Assembly: GCF_010550675.1 (NCBI RefSeq)
Contig: NZ_JAAGOA010000024.1
Span: forward strand, 1-64,000
Direction: 5' to 3'
DNA from: Phytoactinopolyspora halotolerans
GTDB taxonomy: Bacteria; Actinomycetota; Actinomycetes; Jiangellales; Jiangellaceae
Length of the DNA stretch: 64,000 bases
The translations under genes were made by a program, and so were the position numbers. Below, piece after piece: positions 23,947-32,788 of this stretch; the first letter of the stretch is position 1, and every line of letters starts with the position of its first letter. Under the pieces are notes generated by a model, which did not search any database, was not told the origin of the DNA, and saw only the letters and a list, made by a program, of their open reading frames with translations.

Positions 23947-25143
23947 ATGGCGTACACGCTGGCCGGGCGGGCGGAAAACCCGACTCAAGCCACGGTCTTG
24001 CGGTTGTTGCGCGACGAGGGTCCGCTCTCGCGCGTACAGCTCGCCGACCGACTGGGCGTCTCGCGTACAACGATGGCGAGCGAAGTGAACCGGCTGACCG
24101 AACTCGGCCTCGCCGAAGGTGCAGGTCCGGCGGCATCGCGCGGCGGACGACGGTCCACTCTGGTAGATCTCTCGCGTGAGCTGCGGTTCGTGGGCATCGA
24201 CATCGGGGCCACCTCGATGTCGGTCGCGGTCACCGACGGCCGGCTGTCGGTGCTGGGCGAGCGCAGGCACGTCGCACTGGACGTTCGGCTCGGGCCCGAA
24301 CATGTTCTCGGGCTGGCGCTGGAGGTCACCCGGAAGCTGCTGGCCGAACATCGGATCGAGCGGCCGTCCGGGGTGGGCGTCGGCGTCCCCGGCCCGGTCG
24401 ATTTCCACAGCGGAGTGCCGGTGTCTCCGCCGATCATGCCCGGCTGGGACGGCTATCCCGTGCGCGACGCGGTGGCGCGTGAGCTGGGTTGCCCCGTGCT
24501 GCTCGACAACGACGTCAACATCATGGCGCTGGGTGAGCGGCACTCGGGGGTGGCCCGGTCGGTGCCGTCGTTCCTGTTCGTCAAGATCGGCACCGGGATC
24601 GGGTGTGGCATCGTCATCGGCGGCGAGCTCTACCGCGGCGTCGACGGATGCGCCGGCGACATCGGCCATATCCGGGTGGAGGAGTTCGGCCCGACGTGCG
24701 CGTGCGGGAACTCGGGCTGCCTGGAGGCGTACTTCGGTGGTGCCGCGCTGGCACGCGATGCCATGGCGGCCGTGCGTGGCGGGCGGTCACCGGCCTTGGT
24801 CGCCCTCCACGATCAGAAGGGCGAGTTGAGCGCCGAGGACGTGGCGACGGCGGCGACCCAAGGCGACGCGTACGCCGTGCAGATGGTCCGGGACGGAGGT
24901 CATCGGGTCGGCTGGGTGCTGGCCAGCCTCGTCTCGTTCTTCAATCCCGGGCTGATCGTGATCGGCGGTCGGGTGGCCCGGCTCGGGCACACACTGCTGG
25001 CGGAGATCCGGGGCGTGGTGTATCGGCGATCGCTCCCGCTCGCCACCGGTAACCTGCCTGTGGTGCTCAGTGAGATGGGCGACGACGCGGGCGTCGTCGG
25101 GGGCGCCGCGCTGATCAGCGAGGCCGTGTATGCGGCGGGCTGA
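23947..25143 (+). CDS. ROK-family transcriptional regulator
   Basis: A 398-residue protein. Residues about 12-70 form a winged helix (TVLRLLRDEGPLSRVQLADR, LGVSRTTMASEVNRLTELGL). A ROK sugar-kinase-like domain follows: GIDIGATSMSVAVTD (phosphate loop), VGVGVPGPVD, LDNDVNIMALGE and the zinc-type motif with Cys residues in CACGNSGCLEAYFGG. ROK regulators bind a sugar or sugar phosphate and repress sugar genes. It is 29 bp upstream of the Gfo/Idh/MocA oxidoreductase gene and probably co-transcribed with it, suggesting control of a polyol or amino-sugar pathway. Confidence 0.92.
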   Translation: MAYTLAGRAENPTQATVLRLLRDEGPLSRVQLADRLGVSRTTMASEVNRLTELGLAEGAGPAASRGGRRSTLVDLSRELRFVGIDIGATSMSVAVTDGRLSVLGERRHVALDVRLGPEHVLGLALEVTRKLLAEHRIERPSGVGVGVPGPVDFHSGVPVSPPIMPGWDGYPVRDAVARELGCPVLLDNDVNIMALGERHSGVARSVPSFLFVKIGTGIGCGIVIGGELYRGVDGCAGDIGHIRVEEFGPTCACGNSGCLEAYFGGAALARDAMAAVRGGRSPALVALHDQKGELSAEDVATAATQGDAYAVQMVRDGGHRVGWVLASLVSFFNPGLIVIGGRVARLGHTLLAEIRGVVYRRSLPLATGNLPVVLSEMGDDAGVVGGAALISEAVYAAG

Positions 25144-25172
25144 CCCACCGACCGGAAAGGAACAGGGACTTT

Positions 25173-26372
25173 ATGGCAGAGAACGGCACGCCGACGCTCG
25201 GGATCGGGATGGTCGGCTACTCCTTCATGGGTGCCGCACATTCGCATGCGTGGCGGAACGCGGTGAGTTTTTTCGAGTTGCCGGTGGTGCCGCAGCGGGT
25301 GGTGATCGGTGGGCGCAACGCTGATGCGGCGCGGGCCACGGCGCAGAAGTTCGGCTGGGGTGAGGTGGAGTCGGACTGGCGCGCGTTGATCGCCCGTGAC
25401 GACGTCGACCTGGTGGATGTCTGCACGCCTGGCGACACCCATGCCGAGATCGCGATCGCGGCGTTGGAGGCGGGCAAGCACGTGTTGTGCGAGAAGCCGT
25501 TGGCGAACACGGTGGCCGAGGCGGAATCGATGACTCAGGCCGCGGCGACGGCGCGGGAGCGGGGCGTGCGCTCGATGGTCGGGTTCACCTATCGGCGGGT
25601 GCCGGCGATAGTGCTGGCGCGTCGGTTGGTGGCCGAGGGCCGGATCGGACAGGTACGGCATGTGCGGGCGCAGTACCTGCAGGATTGGTTGAACGATCCG
25701 GCGGCGCCGATGTCGTGGCGGCTGGAGAAGGACCGGGCCGGTTCGGGCGCCTTGGGCGATATCGGCGCGCACGTTGTGGACCTGACCCAGTACATCACCG
25801 GGGAGCCCATCACGGGTGTGGCCGCGATGATGGAGACCTTCGTTCCTCGTCGTCCGCTGCCGGGCGACGGCAGCGGTGTGGCGACGCTGGGCGGACATGT
25901 CACCGGCGACGACGTGCCGATGGGGGACGTGACCGTGGATGACGCGGCCGTGTTCCTGGCCCGGTTCGGCGGGGGAGCGCTGGCGACGTTCGAAGCCACC
26001 CGGTACGCCACGGGCCGGAAGAACGCGATCCGGATCGAGATCAACGGCTCGGAGGGGGCGTTGGCGTTCGACTTCGAGGATATGAATGTGCTGCATTTCT
26101 ATGATGCGACCGAGGACGCGCAGACGGCTGGGTTCCGGCGGATCCTGGTGACTGAGCCGGAGCACCCGTTCGTGGCGGCGTGGTGGCCGCCCGGGCATCT
26201 GCTGGGGTATGAGCATGGGTTCACCCATCAGATGGTGGATCTGGTCAATGCGATCGCCGACGGCCGGGACCCGGAGCCGTCGTTCGCCGACGGGCTGCGC
26301 GTGCAGCGGGTGCTGGCGGCGGTCGAGCACAGTGCCGCCAAGGACAGCGCCTGGACCGAGATTCCGCAGTAG
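25173..26372 (+). CDS. Gfo/Idh/MocA-family oxidoreductase
   Basis: A 399-residue NAD(P)-dependent dehydrogenase. The Rossmann domain has GIGMVGYSFMGAAHSHAWR (G-x-G-x-x-G/S variant) at the N-terminus, VDVCTPGDTHAEIAIAALEA and the key lysine in GKHVLCEKPLANT. The C-terminal beta-sheet domain holds the substrate site (W-rich segments near 165-205, DIGAHVVDLTQYITGEP). It would oxidise or reduce a sugar, inositol or glycoside hydroxyl. A purine-rich GGAAAGGAACAGGG precedes ATG 25173. It is coupled with the ROK regulator; no transporter is adjacent. Confidence 0.93.
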   Translation: MAENGTPTLGIGMVGYSFMGAAHSHAWRNAVSFFELPVVPQRVVIGGRNADAARATAQKFGWGEVESDWRALIARDDVDLVDVCTPGDTHAEIAIAALEAGKHVLCEKPLANTVAEAESMTQAAATARERGVRSMVGFTYRRVPAIVLARRLVAEGRIGQVRHVRAQYLQDWLNDPAAPMSWRLEKDRAGSGALGDIGAHVVDLTQYITGEPITGVAAMMETFVPRRPLPGDGSGVATLGGHVTGDDVPMGDVTVDDAAVFLARFGGGALATFEATRYATGRKNAIRIEINGSEGALAFDFEDMNVLHFYDATEDAQTAGFRRILVTEPEHPFVAAWWPPGHLLGYEHGFTHQMVDLVNAIADGRDPEPSFADGLRVQRVLAAVEHSAAKDSAWTEIPQ

Positions 26373-26396
26373 CCCCGTCTCGCGCCACTGATCGTC

Positions 26397-26564
26397 CTAG
26401 TGGTCGGTGATGCCGGTCGTCTTACGCGTCCTTGGCGCCCAGGCGGCGCATCGCTTCGTTGTCGGAAGTCGTTCGATGGCTCCGCATCGACCTCCTCCTC
26501 CGCCTCGCGCTGCATCCACCTGGACACCAAATCCGCGCAAGGAACCGGCATCACCGACCACTAG
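26397..26564. repeat. 168-bp palindromic (MITE-like/hairpin) element
   Basis: Perfect 21-bp inverted ends lie at 26397-26417 (start CTAGTGGTCGGTGATG) and 26544-26564. Inside, 26431-26454 and 26514-26540 are again near-complementary, with C-A mismatches on the plus strand that become G-U pairs in a minus-strand transcript, so a minus-strand RNA could fold into one long hairpin. The minus strand encodes REAEEEVDAEPSNDFRQ, then, one frame away, NEAMRRLGAKDA followed by a stop, as if a small gene with one frameshift filled the element. Both ends begin in CTAG. Origin unknown: a miniature transposon or an inverted remnant gene. Confidence 0.65.
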
Positions 26565-26573
26565 CCTTGGAGT

Positions 26574-26666
26574 ATGTCGGTGCACGGGGCGACGTCGTCG
26601 GACGACGACGGGCTGCTTGACTCTCCGTTCGTGGACGGGGCCGTACGGCGGTGGAGTGCGCGGTGA
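26574..26666 (+). CDS. Small upstream ORF (30 aa) coupled to the CNNM gene
   Basis: ATG 26574 opens a 30-codon frame with acidic sequence SSDDDGLLDSPFVDGAVRRW. It ends at TGA 26664-26666, which overlaps the GTG start of the CNNM-type gene (26663-26665) as GTGA. GGAG lies just before the ATG. The overlap and ribosome-binding site suggest it is translated and couples to the gene behind it. No family is recognised. It could instead be the extreme 5' leader with no product role. Confidence 0.4.
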   Translation: MSVHGATSSDDDGLLDSPFVDGAVRRWSAR

Positions 26667-28132
26667 CCGAGTGGATCCTGCTGGGCGCGGCCGTGTTGCT
26701 GATCGGGGCCAACGCGGTCTTCGTCGCTGCGGAGTTCTCGTTCGTCACCGTCGATCGGCCGACGGTGGAGCGGCATGCGGAGGCCGGTGACCGGCGAGCA
26801 CGCGGCCTGCAGGCGGCGTTGCGGAAACTCTCCACCCAGCTCTCCGGCGCACAGCTGGGCATCACGGTCACCAGCCTGCTGGTCGGCTGGCTCGCCGAAC
26901 CGTCGTTGGCCAGGTTGGTGCGCGGCCCGCTCGGGGCGGTCGGCATACCCGAAGGAGCCACGACCGGGGTGTCTCTGACCCTAGCGCTCCTGGTCGCCAC
27001 CGGGGTGCAGATGATCTTCGGCGAACTGGTCCCGAAGAACTGGGCGATCGCCGAGCCGTTGCGGGTGGGACGGTCCGTGAGTGGCATGCAGCGTGGCTTC
27101 ACGGCCGCGGCCGGTCCGCTGATCCGGTTCCTGAACGGCAGCGCCAACCGAATCCTGCGGGCCATGGGTATCGAGCCGGCTGAGGAGCTGGCGTCGGCGC
27201 GCTCGCCGCAGGAGCTGGCTTCGCTCGTGAGCCGTTCTGGCCGCGAGGGGACCCTGCATCCGTCGACCGCGGAGCTCGTGGCCCGGTCGATCAGCTTCGG
27301 CGACCGCACCGCCGCGGATGCGATGACGCCGCGTCCCCGGGTGCGGTTCGTCGGCGCGGACCAGCCGGTGTCCGACGTGCTCGCGCTGGCGGCATCGACG
27401 GGACATGCCCGGTTCCCCGTGGCGGGCCAGAGCGTCGACGAGGTCCTCGGCGCGGTGCATTTCAAACATGCGCTCGCCGTCCCGGCGTCTGAGCGGCAGG
27501 AGCGTCGCGTCGCCGAGGTGATGACGGACGTCGTCGCCGTGCCCGAGACGGCGGAGCTGGATCCACTGCTCTCGATGCTGCGCTCACCGGGGCTGCAGAT
27601 GGCGGTGGTAGTAGACGAATACGGCGGCACGGCCGGCATCGTCACCCTCGAAGACCTGGTCGAGGAGATCGTGGGTGAGATCGCGGACGAACAGGACCGG
27701 CCGGCCCGCTCGCACTACCGGTTCACCGACGGCTCCTGGATTCTGTCCGGCCTGCTCCGCCCGGATGAGGCGTCGGATCGGATCGGGATGGAGCTACCGG
27801 AGAGCCGGCTGTCGGACACACTCGGCGGCTTCGTGACCGAGCAGCTCGGGCGTATCCCCGAGGTGGGGGATTCGGTCACGGTGACGGCCCTGAACCGTGA
27901 CCGTCCCGGGCCCGACGGAGCGTTGCCACAGTTCCGCGTCGAGCTCATCGTGGATCGGCTGGACGGCCTCCGCGTGGACCGAATCCGGCTGCGCCCGATC
28001 GGCGGGGACGAGCGCGGCGGGGACGCGGGCAGCAGCGACTCGGGCCGCAGCGACTGGGGCGGTGGCGAATCCAGCGGCGGGGAATCCGGCGGCGGGATGC
28101 CCGGCCGCGGGGAAGCAGGCGAGCATGACTGA
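26663..28132 (+). CDS. CNNM/HlyC-CorC-type membrane protein with CBS pair
   Basis: A 489-residue protein. An N-terminal DUF21 (CNNM) membrane domain with four hydrophobic segments (ANAVFVAAEFSFVTVDRPTVE, QLGITVTSLLVGWLAEPS, FGELVPKNWAIAEP) is followed by a CBS pair (about 210-330, with VVVDEYGGTAGIVTLEDLVEEIVGEI across its end, in pieces) and a C-terminal CorC_HlyC domain. The last 35 residues are Gly/Ser/Asp-rich. The family mediates Mg2+/Co2+ efflux or transport. GTG 26663 has GGAG six bases upstream. Its stop overlaps the ATG of the second CNNM gene, so the two are expressed together and may form a heteromeric complex. Confidence 0.92.
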   Translation: MTEWILLGAAVLLIGANAVFVAAEFSFVTVDRPTVERHAEAGDRRARGLQAALRKLSTQLSGAQLGITVTSLLVGWLAEPSLARLVRGPLGAVGIPEGATTGVSLTLALLVATGVQMIFGELVPKNWAIAEPLRVGRSVSGMQRGFTAAAGPLIRFLNGSANRILRAMGIEPAEELASARSPQELASLVSRSGREGTLHPSTAELVARSISFGDRTAADAMTPRPRVRFVGADQPVSDVLALAASTGHARFPVAGQSVDEVLGAVHFKHALAVPASERQERRVAEVMTDVVAVPETAELDPLLSMLRSPGLQMAVVVDEYGGTAGIVTLEDLVEEIVGEIADEQDRPARSHYRFTDGSWILSGLLRPDEASDRIGMELPESRLSDTLGGFVTEQLGRIPEVGDSVTVTALNRDRPGPDGALPQFRVELIVDRLDGLRVDRIRLRPIGGDERGGDAGSSDSGRSDWGGGESSGGESGGGMPGRGEAGEHD

Positions 28133-29171
28133 CCTCGCCGCCCTCGGCCTCGCCCTGGTGCTGCTGGCGGGCAACGCGTTCTTCGTCGGCGCCGAGTTCG
28201 CGCTCGTCTCGGCCCGGCGGACGCAGATCGAGCCGCGCGCCGCGGCCGGTGGACGTTCCGCCCGGATCACGTTGCGGGCCATGGAGCAGGTGTCGTCGAT
28301 GATGGCCGGCGCCCAGCTGGGGATCACGGTGTGTTCCCTGGGCCTGGGTGCGCTGGGGGAGCCCGCCGTCGCACACCTGCTGGAGCGCCCGCTCGAGGCG
28401 GTCGGCGCACCGCCCGGCGTCCTGCATCCGTTGGCGTTCGCGATCGCGCTTGCGATCGTCGTGTTCGCGCACATGGTGCTGGGCGAGATGGTTCCGAAGA
28501 ACATCGCTCTGGCCGGCCCCGAGCGGTCGGCGATGGCCTTGGGTCCGCTTCTGTATGGCCTCGTCGTCGTGCTGCGGCCACTGATCTTCGCCCTCAACCG
28601 GGTGGCGAACACAGTGCTCAGGCTGCTGCGCGTGCAGCCGCGCGACGAGGTCGCCACCACGTTCACCCCCGAAGAGGTCGCCGGCCTGCTGGCCGAGTCA
28701 CGCCGGGAGGGGTTGCTGGACGAGCAGGAGCACGCGTTGCTGACCGGCGCCCTAGGCTTCGCCGAGCAGTCGGTGACCGGGGTTGCGCTGGCGGTCACGG
28801 ACCTGGTGACCGTGCCGGAGCACGCGACGCCGGATGAGGTCGAGCAGGCATGTGTGTCCACGGGCTACTCACGGTTCCCGGTGCAGGATCGCGACGGGCG
28901 GCTGATCGGTTACGTGCACACCAAGGATCTGCTCGGCTTGTCTGCCGACGATCGGGACCGTCCGATGGATCCGCGGGTGATCCGGCCGCTGGCCACCGTC
29001 GAAGCGAACCAGACGCTCCGTGAGGTGCTGCAGGTCATGCAGAACCGGGGTGCCCATCTGGCGCGGGTGGTCGATACGCACACCGGCGACGTCGCCGGGA
29101 TCGTCGCTTTGGAGGACGTCCTGGAGAAACTCGTCGGCCAGGTCAGCGATGCCACCCAGAACCTTGGCTGA
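28125..29171 (+). CDS. CNNM/HlyC-CorC-type membrane protein, second subunit
   Basis: A 348-residue protein with the same DUF21 (four hydrophobic helices, GNAFFVGAEFALVSARRTQIE, GAQLGITVCSLGLGALGEPA, LGEMVPKNIALAGP) and a CBS pair (YSRFPVQDRDGRLIGYVHTKD, GIVALEDVLEKLVGQV). Unlike its neighbour it ends after the CBS pair and lacks the CorC_HlyC domain. The start overlaps the previous stop by 8 bp. Paired CNNM genes are common in actinobacteria. Likely role: divalent cation transport, by family. Confidence 0.92.
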   Translation: MTDLAALGLALVLLAGNAFFVGAEFALVSARRTQIEPRAAAGGRSARITLRAMEQVSSMMAGAQLGITVCSLGLGALGEPAVAHLLERPLEAVGAPPGVLHPLAFAIALAIVVFAHMVLGEMVPKNIALAGPERSAMALGPLLYGLVVVLRPLIFALNRVANTVLRLLRVQPRDEVATTFTPEEVAGLLAESRREGLLDEQEHALLTGALGFAEQSVTGVALAVTDLVTVPEHATPDEVEQACVSTGYSRFPVQDRDGRLIGYVHTKDLLGLSADDRDRPMDPRVIRPLATVEANQTLREVLQVMQNRGAHLARVVDTHTGDVAGIVALEDVLEKLVGQVSDATQNLG

Positions 29172-29215
29172 GAGCGATGTCGATCGCCTGACCTCGGGTA
29201 TCGCCTGATGCCGAC

Positions 29216-29242
29216 CGGCGCCGGAGCTTTGCCGGCGCCGGG
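29216..29242. terminator. GC hairpin between convergent CNNM and ABC genes
   Basis: Two copies of CCGGCGCCGG (29216-29225 and 29233-29242), each self-complementary, pair around a 7-nt loop. They are followed by further GGCCGG-rich inverted sequence to about 29280. The position between convergent genes suggests a bidirectional terminator. No T-run. Confidence 0.55.
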
Positions 29243-29324
29243 CCGCGGCCGGCGGCTGATCTCGGCCGGCGGCCGGGCGGGGCACGGGTGGCATCGTTGC
29301 GTCGGTGTCGCGATCACTCGCCCG

Positions 29325-30446
29325 CTACGCTCGCACCTCCTGTCGCAGGAACGCGACGTAGGCGAGGGCGAAGATCACCACGCACGCCGCGCCTAGAGCA
29401 GTGATGTGCGTCCAGGCGACCAGCAGGCTCTGGTCCAGGCTGAGAGTACCCGGCACGGCTCGGTCGAGCTGTTCGGCGGTGAGCAGGCCGACGGAGCGTA
29501 CCTGCGGGTTGAGCAGGGTAGCGGTGCTCGCGTCGTACAGCGTCGACGGGGACACCTGGGAGACGGTGTGCTCCATCCGCACCTCGTCGGTCTGGTTGTC
29601 CGTCAGCGCCCCTGCCGCCAGACCGGCCAAGAACGTGCCGAATAGCGTGAACACCAGCCACGCCGCCATCGCCACCAGCGCCGCCGTGGCCGGGCGACGC
29701 AACAGCACCGAGCACAGCAGCGCGAAGGCCAGCCACAACCCGATGTAGAGCAGCGTGACCACCAGGTAGGCGAACAGCCGCGCGACGTCGTCCGGCGACG
29801 GCGTGATGCCGAGCCGGACGATGCCGACCCCGGCCATGACGGTGACGAGCAGGACCAGGGTCAGGCCGATCGCACCCAGGCCTGCGACGAACTTGCCGTT
29901 GACGATGTCATCGCGGTGGATGGGCTGTGAGACCAGCCGAGGCAGGGTACGGTCCGCACGCTCTTGATTGATGGCGTCGAAGCCGAACGCGATGCCGAGC
30001 AGGGGGCCGAGGAACCCGACGAACTCCGCGAACGACGGAATCCGCTCCGGAGACTGCGTATACAGCAGCAGGAACGGACTGGGGGTATCGGTCGCCTCGG
30101 ATGCGACGTCCCGGAGAAACCCTGCTGCCGACATCACCGCGGCGATGCACGCGAGGCCCAGGAGAAAGAAGAGGACGAGGAATCGCACCGAGGTCACATG
30201 ATCGGCGAACTCCTTGCCCGCGACGGCCCTCCAGCCCCGGCCTGGGTGCTCAGCGACCCGGCGGCTGAGGACGTGGCTGCGCAAGGGGTCGGGTATCCGG
30301 CGTGCGGGAGTCAGCAGCCGGGCGCCGTACCGGCGAACCAGATCCTGGCGAGCCGGGTCCGTGCCGGCCGGGTCCGTGCCGGCTTCAGGGGCGGTTTCGG
30401 GGCCGGTTTCGGGGCCGGTTTCAGGGCCGTTCGGTGTCGTCATCAC
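29325..30446 (-). CDS. ABC transporter permease (ABC-2 / NosY type)
   Basis: A 373-residue membrane protein. About six transmembrane helices follow a 75-residue cytoplasmic N-terminus whose first 30 residues are a repeat of GPET (encoded by 12-bp direct repeats). A typical loop reads [20 protein letters not shown] then [16 protein letters not shown], the pattern of ABC-2 permeases of the NosY/YhaP kind, which act with a single ATPase. The start ATG 30446 overlaps the ATPase gene by 26 bp. With the NEW3 protein and ATPase it forms an operon (NEW3, ATPase, permease). Substrate unknown. Confidence 0.85.
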   Translation of the reverse strand: MMTTPNGPETGPETGPETAPEAGTDPAGTDPARQDLVRRYGARLLTPARRIPDPLRSHVLSRRVAEHPGRGWRAVAGKEFADHVTSVRFLVLFFLLGLACIAAVMSAAGFLRDVASEATDTPSPFLLLYTQSPERIPSFAEFVGFLGPLLGIAFGFDAINQERADRTLPRLVSQPIHRDDIVNGKFVAGLGAIGLTLVLLVTVMAGVGIVRLGITPSPDDVARLFAYLVVTLLYIGLWLAFALLCSVLLRRPATAALVAMAAWLVFTLFGTFLAGLAAGALTDNQTDEVRMEHTVSQVSPSTLYDASTATLLNPQVRSVGLLTAEQLDRAVPGTLSLDQSLLVAWTHITALGAACVVIFALAYVAFLRQEVRA

Positions 30447-31392
30447 TGCCCTCCTCGGCGAAGTAGCGGCGATAGATCTGCCCGAGGTCTTCTGAACGCT
30501 GGTGCAGGTGGACGAGGGTCAGGCCGGCGCCGCCGATCCGCTCCGCGACGGCGGCCCGCACGTCGGTGCGAGCCCGGACGAGCCACGCGTCGCCGTCCGC
30601 CGTGACGTCCGCGACGCCGGGGATCTCACCGACCATCGGTGCGAGGTCGGCTTTCTCGGCGACACCCACCTCGACGAGGTACTGGCCGCCACGCTGGGCC
30701 GCCAGTTCTCCGACGGTTCCAGACGCGACCATGCGGCCATTGGTGAAAATGCCGACCCGCGCACACACCTGCTGTACCTGGGTCAGCAGATGCGAGGTGA
30801 GCAGCACCGCGACGCCCCGTTCGGCCGCGAGCCGCTGAACCAGGCCGAGCACCTGGTCAGCGCCGTGCGGGTCCAGCCCGATGGTGGGTTCGTCGAGGAT
30901 GAGCACATCGGGATCCTTCACCAGGGCATCCGCGATACCCAGGCGTTGTCTCATGCCGTGCGAGTAGTGGCGCACCGGGTCGTCGGCCCGGTCGGCCAGC
31001 CCGACCTCGTCCAGGAGCCGGTCGATCTGCGCGCTCGCCGTCGATCGATCCAGTCCGTTCAGACGTGCGGTGTACGCGAGATTCCGGCGCCCGCTCAGAC
31101 CGCCGTAGAAGCCGACGTTGTCGGGTACGTACCCCACCCGGCTCTTCACGTCGAGCGCGCTGCGCGTGGGGTCGAGCCCGACCACCTTCAGCCGCCCGCC
31201 GCTCGGCTCGCTCAGGCCGAGCAGCATGAGGATGGTCGTGGTTTTGCCGGCACCGTTCGGGCCGAGCAGCCCGAAGATCTCTCCCGGATGTACCTCCAGG
31301 TGGAGGTTGTCCACCGCCACCTTGTCCCCGTATCTCTTGGTCAGCCCGTGCGTCCAGATGGCCGGCGCCGAACCGGTGGCTGGCGCGGTCAT
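30421..31392 (-). CDS. ABC transporter ATP-binding protein
   Basis: A 323-residue ABC ATPase. Walker [13 protein letters not shown] (about 50-61), Q-loop region [20 protein letters not shown], signature [12 protein letters not shown], Walker [21 protein letters not shown] and a switch His in LLTSHLL are all in order. The C-terminal 90 residues match the extension of drug-export or Nod-type ATPases. ATG 31392 overlaps the NEW3 gene stop (ATGA). It powers the downstream permease. Confidence 0.93.
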   Translation of the reverse strand: MTAPATGSAPAIWTHGLTKRYGDKVAVDNLHLEVHPGEIFGLLGPNGAGKTTTILMLLGLSEPSGGRLKVVGLDPTRSALDVKSRVGYVPDNVGFYGGLSGRRNLAYTARLNGLDRSTASAQIDRLLDEVGLADRADDPVRHYSHGMRQRLGIADALVKDPDVLILDEPTIGLDPHGADQVLGLVQRLAAERGVAVLLTSHLLTQVQQVCARVGIFTNGRMVASGTVGELAAQRGGQYLVEVGVAEKADLAPMVGEIPGVADVTADGDAWLVRARTDVRAAVAERIGGAGLTLVHLHQRSEDLGQIYRRYFAEEGSDDDTERP

Positions 31393-32549
31393 CGGCGGCC
31401 GAACCTCCGGTAGACCCAGAACAGAGCGGCGAGCGCAGCCACGATCACCAGCACACCCAGCAGGCCCCACCAGGCGGACGTCTCTACGGTGTAGCGGACC
31501 TCTACGCTGTCGTTGCCGCTGCTCTCGCCCTGACTGCTCGCGTCGAAGGTGACGACGTAATCCCCGGCGATCGCGTCGCCGTCCGGCGTGATGTTCGCGG
31601 TCACCTGTGCGCTCTGGCCCGGGGGTATGACCTCGACCGTCTCCGGCTCGAATGTCACCTCCCAGTCCGTCGGCGGGGTGCTGGACAGAGTCACCCCCTG
31701 CAGTGGCGCGTTGCCGTCGTTGGTGACGACGAGCGAGAGCGAGCTGCTGTCGCCCGCCGACCCCGACGCGTTGAGCCGCTCGCCGGCGGTGCTGAGCGTC
31801 ATCGAACCGGCGCCGGTGACCTCGGCGGTGAGCGTCGACTGCAGCGTCGTTCCCTCACCTTGCGCTTCGACGCCGATCTCGTAGCTGCCTGCCGCCACGT
31901 CGTCCGGCGGATCGGCTTCCACGGTGACGGTGCTCTGGCTCCCGGCGTCCACGGTGACCGTCGCGGCCTGTTGTTCGGTGGATGGACTCGCGGTGACGTT
32001 CCAGCCTTCGGGTCCGGAGGCCGCCAGGGAGAACGTGGCCTCCTGCGCCGTGTTATTGGCTACGGTCAGATCGAAGCGGTACGTGTCGGTACCGGAGCCG
32101 CGCAGTGTGTCGAAGTCGGTGCCGAACTCGAACGCGCCGGATGCCTGCTCGACGACCCGTAGTCCGAGCTCCAGCCTTGAGTCGCCGCTGGGGGCGTCGG
32201 CCACCACGGTGACGTCGTACCTACCGGGTTCGGCGTCGGCGGGCAGCCGCACATCCAGCTGCGCCTCGGCGGCTTCGCCGGGGTTCGCGTAGACGGCGTC
32301 GATCTCGCGGCCGTCACCGCGGAAGAGCGTCTCCCAGCCGTCGGGCGCGTCGGTGACTCGCAGCTCTACCGGTTCGCGCTCGTCGGAGAAGATCTGCAGA
32401 TCGAACGTGGCGTCTTGGCCCGGCTCCACGCGGACCGAAGGGTACGGCGTGACGAGCTCTGCGGCGCTGGCCGGGGCCACCGGGGCGAGACCCAGCGCCG
32501 CACTGATCATCGCTACGGGCAATAACAGTGTGGGACGAAACCTTCTCAT
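31389..32549 (-). CDS. Secreted NEW3-domain protein with C-terminal membrane anchor
   Basis: A 386-residue exported protein. The N-terminal signal peptide is [20 protein letters not shown] up to ASAAE (about residue 30). The body is a chain of Ig-like beta domains of the NEW3/alpha-galactosidase-associated type, visible as repeats of V-x-PG-x-x-x-x-x-x-x-V and [59 protein letters not shown] single transmembrane helix at the C-terminus ([21 protein letters not shown]) ends in basic residues. It is probably an extracytoplasmic partner of the ABC transporter encoded next in the operon. ATG 32549 is chosen by the signal peptide. Confidence 0.8.
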   Translation of the reverse strand: MRRFRPTLLLPVAMISAALGLAPVAPASAAELVTPYPSVRVEPGQDATFDLQIFSDEREPVELRVTDAPDGWETLFRGDGREIDAVYANPGEAAEAQLDVRLPADAEPGRYDVTVVADAPSGDSRLELGLRVVEQASGAFEFGTDFDTLRGSGTDTYRFDLTVANNTAQEATFSLAASGPEGWNVTASPSTEQQAATVTVDAGSQSTVTVEADPPDDVAAGSYEIGVEAQGEGTTLQSTLTAEVTGAGSMTLSTAGERLNASGSAGDSSSLSLVVTNDGNAPLQGVTLSSTPPTDWEVTFEPETVEVIPPGQSAQVTANITPDGDAIAGDYVVTFDASSQGESSGNDSVEVRYTVETSAWWGLLGVLVIVAALAALFWVYRRFGRR

Positions 32550-32788
32550 CGGTGCTCCATAAGACCGTTCCGGGCAGCATGACCTGCTGCGATCCCATGC
32601 GCAGGCGGAAGGATCCATACGCAGACGAGAAGTTAGACCGAGCCGATCGATGAGTAAAGTGCCCGTTTTGTATTCTTAGGTTCTTTTCAAGGTCCCGTGA
32701 TCTTGCCGTGATGTTGGTGCCTGCGTGCCTGCGCGGGCCGAGATGTACGCTGACTGAACCGGCGAGATCCGAGACCGCGGCAGGACGT

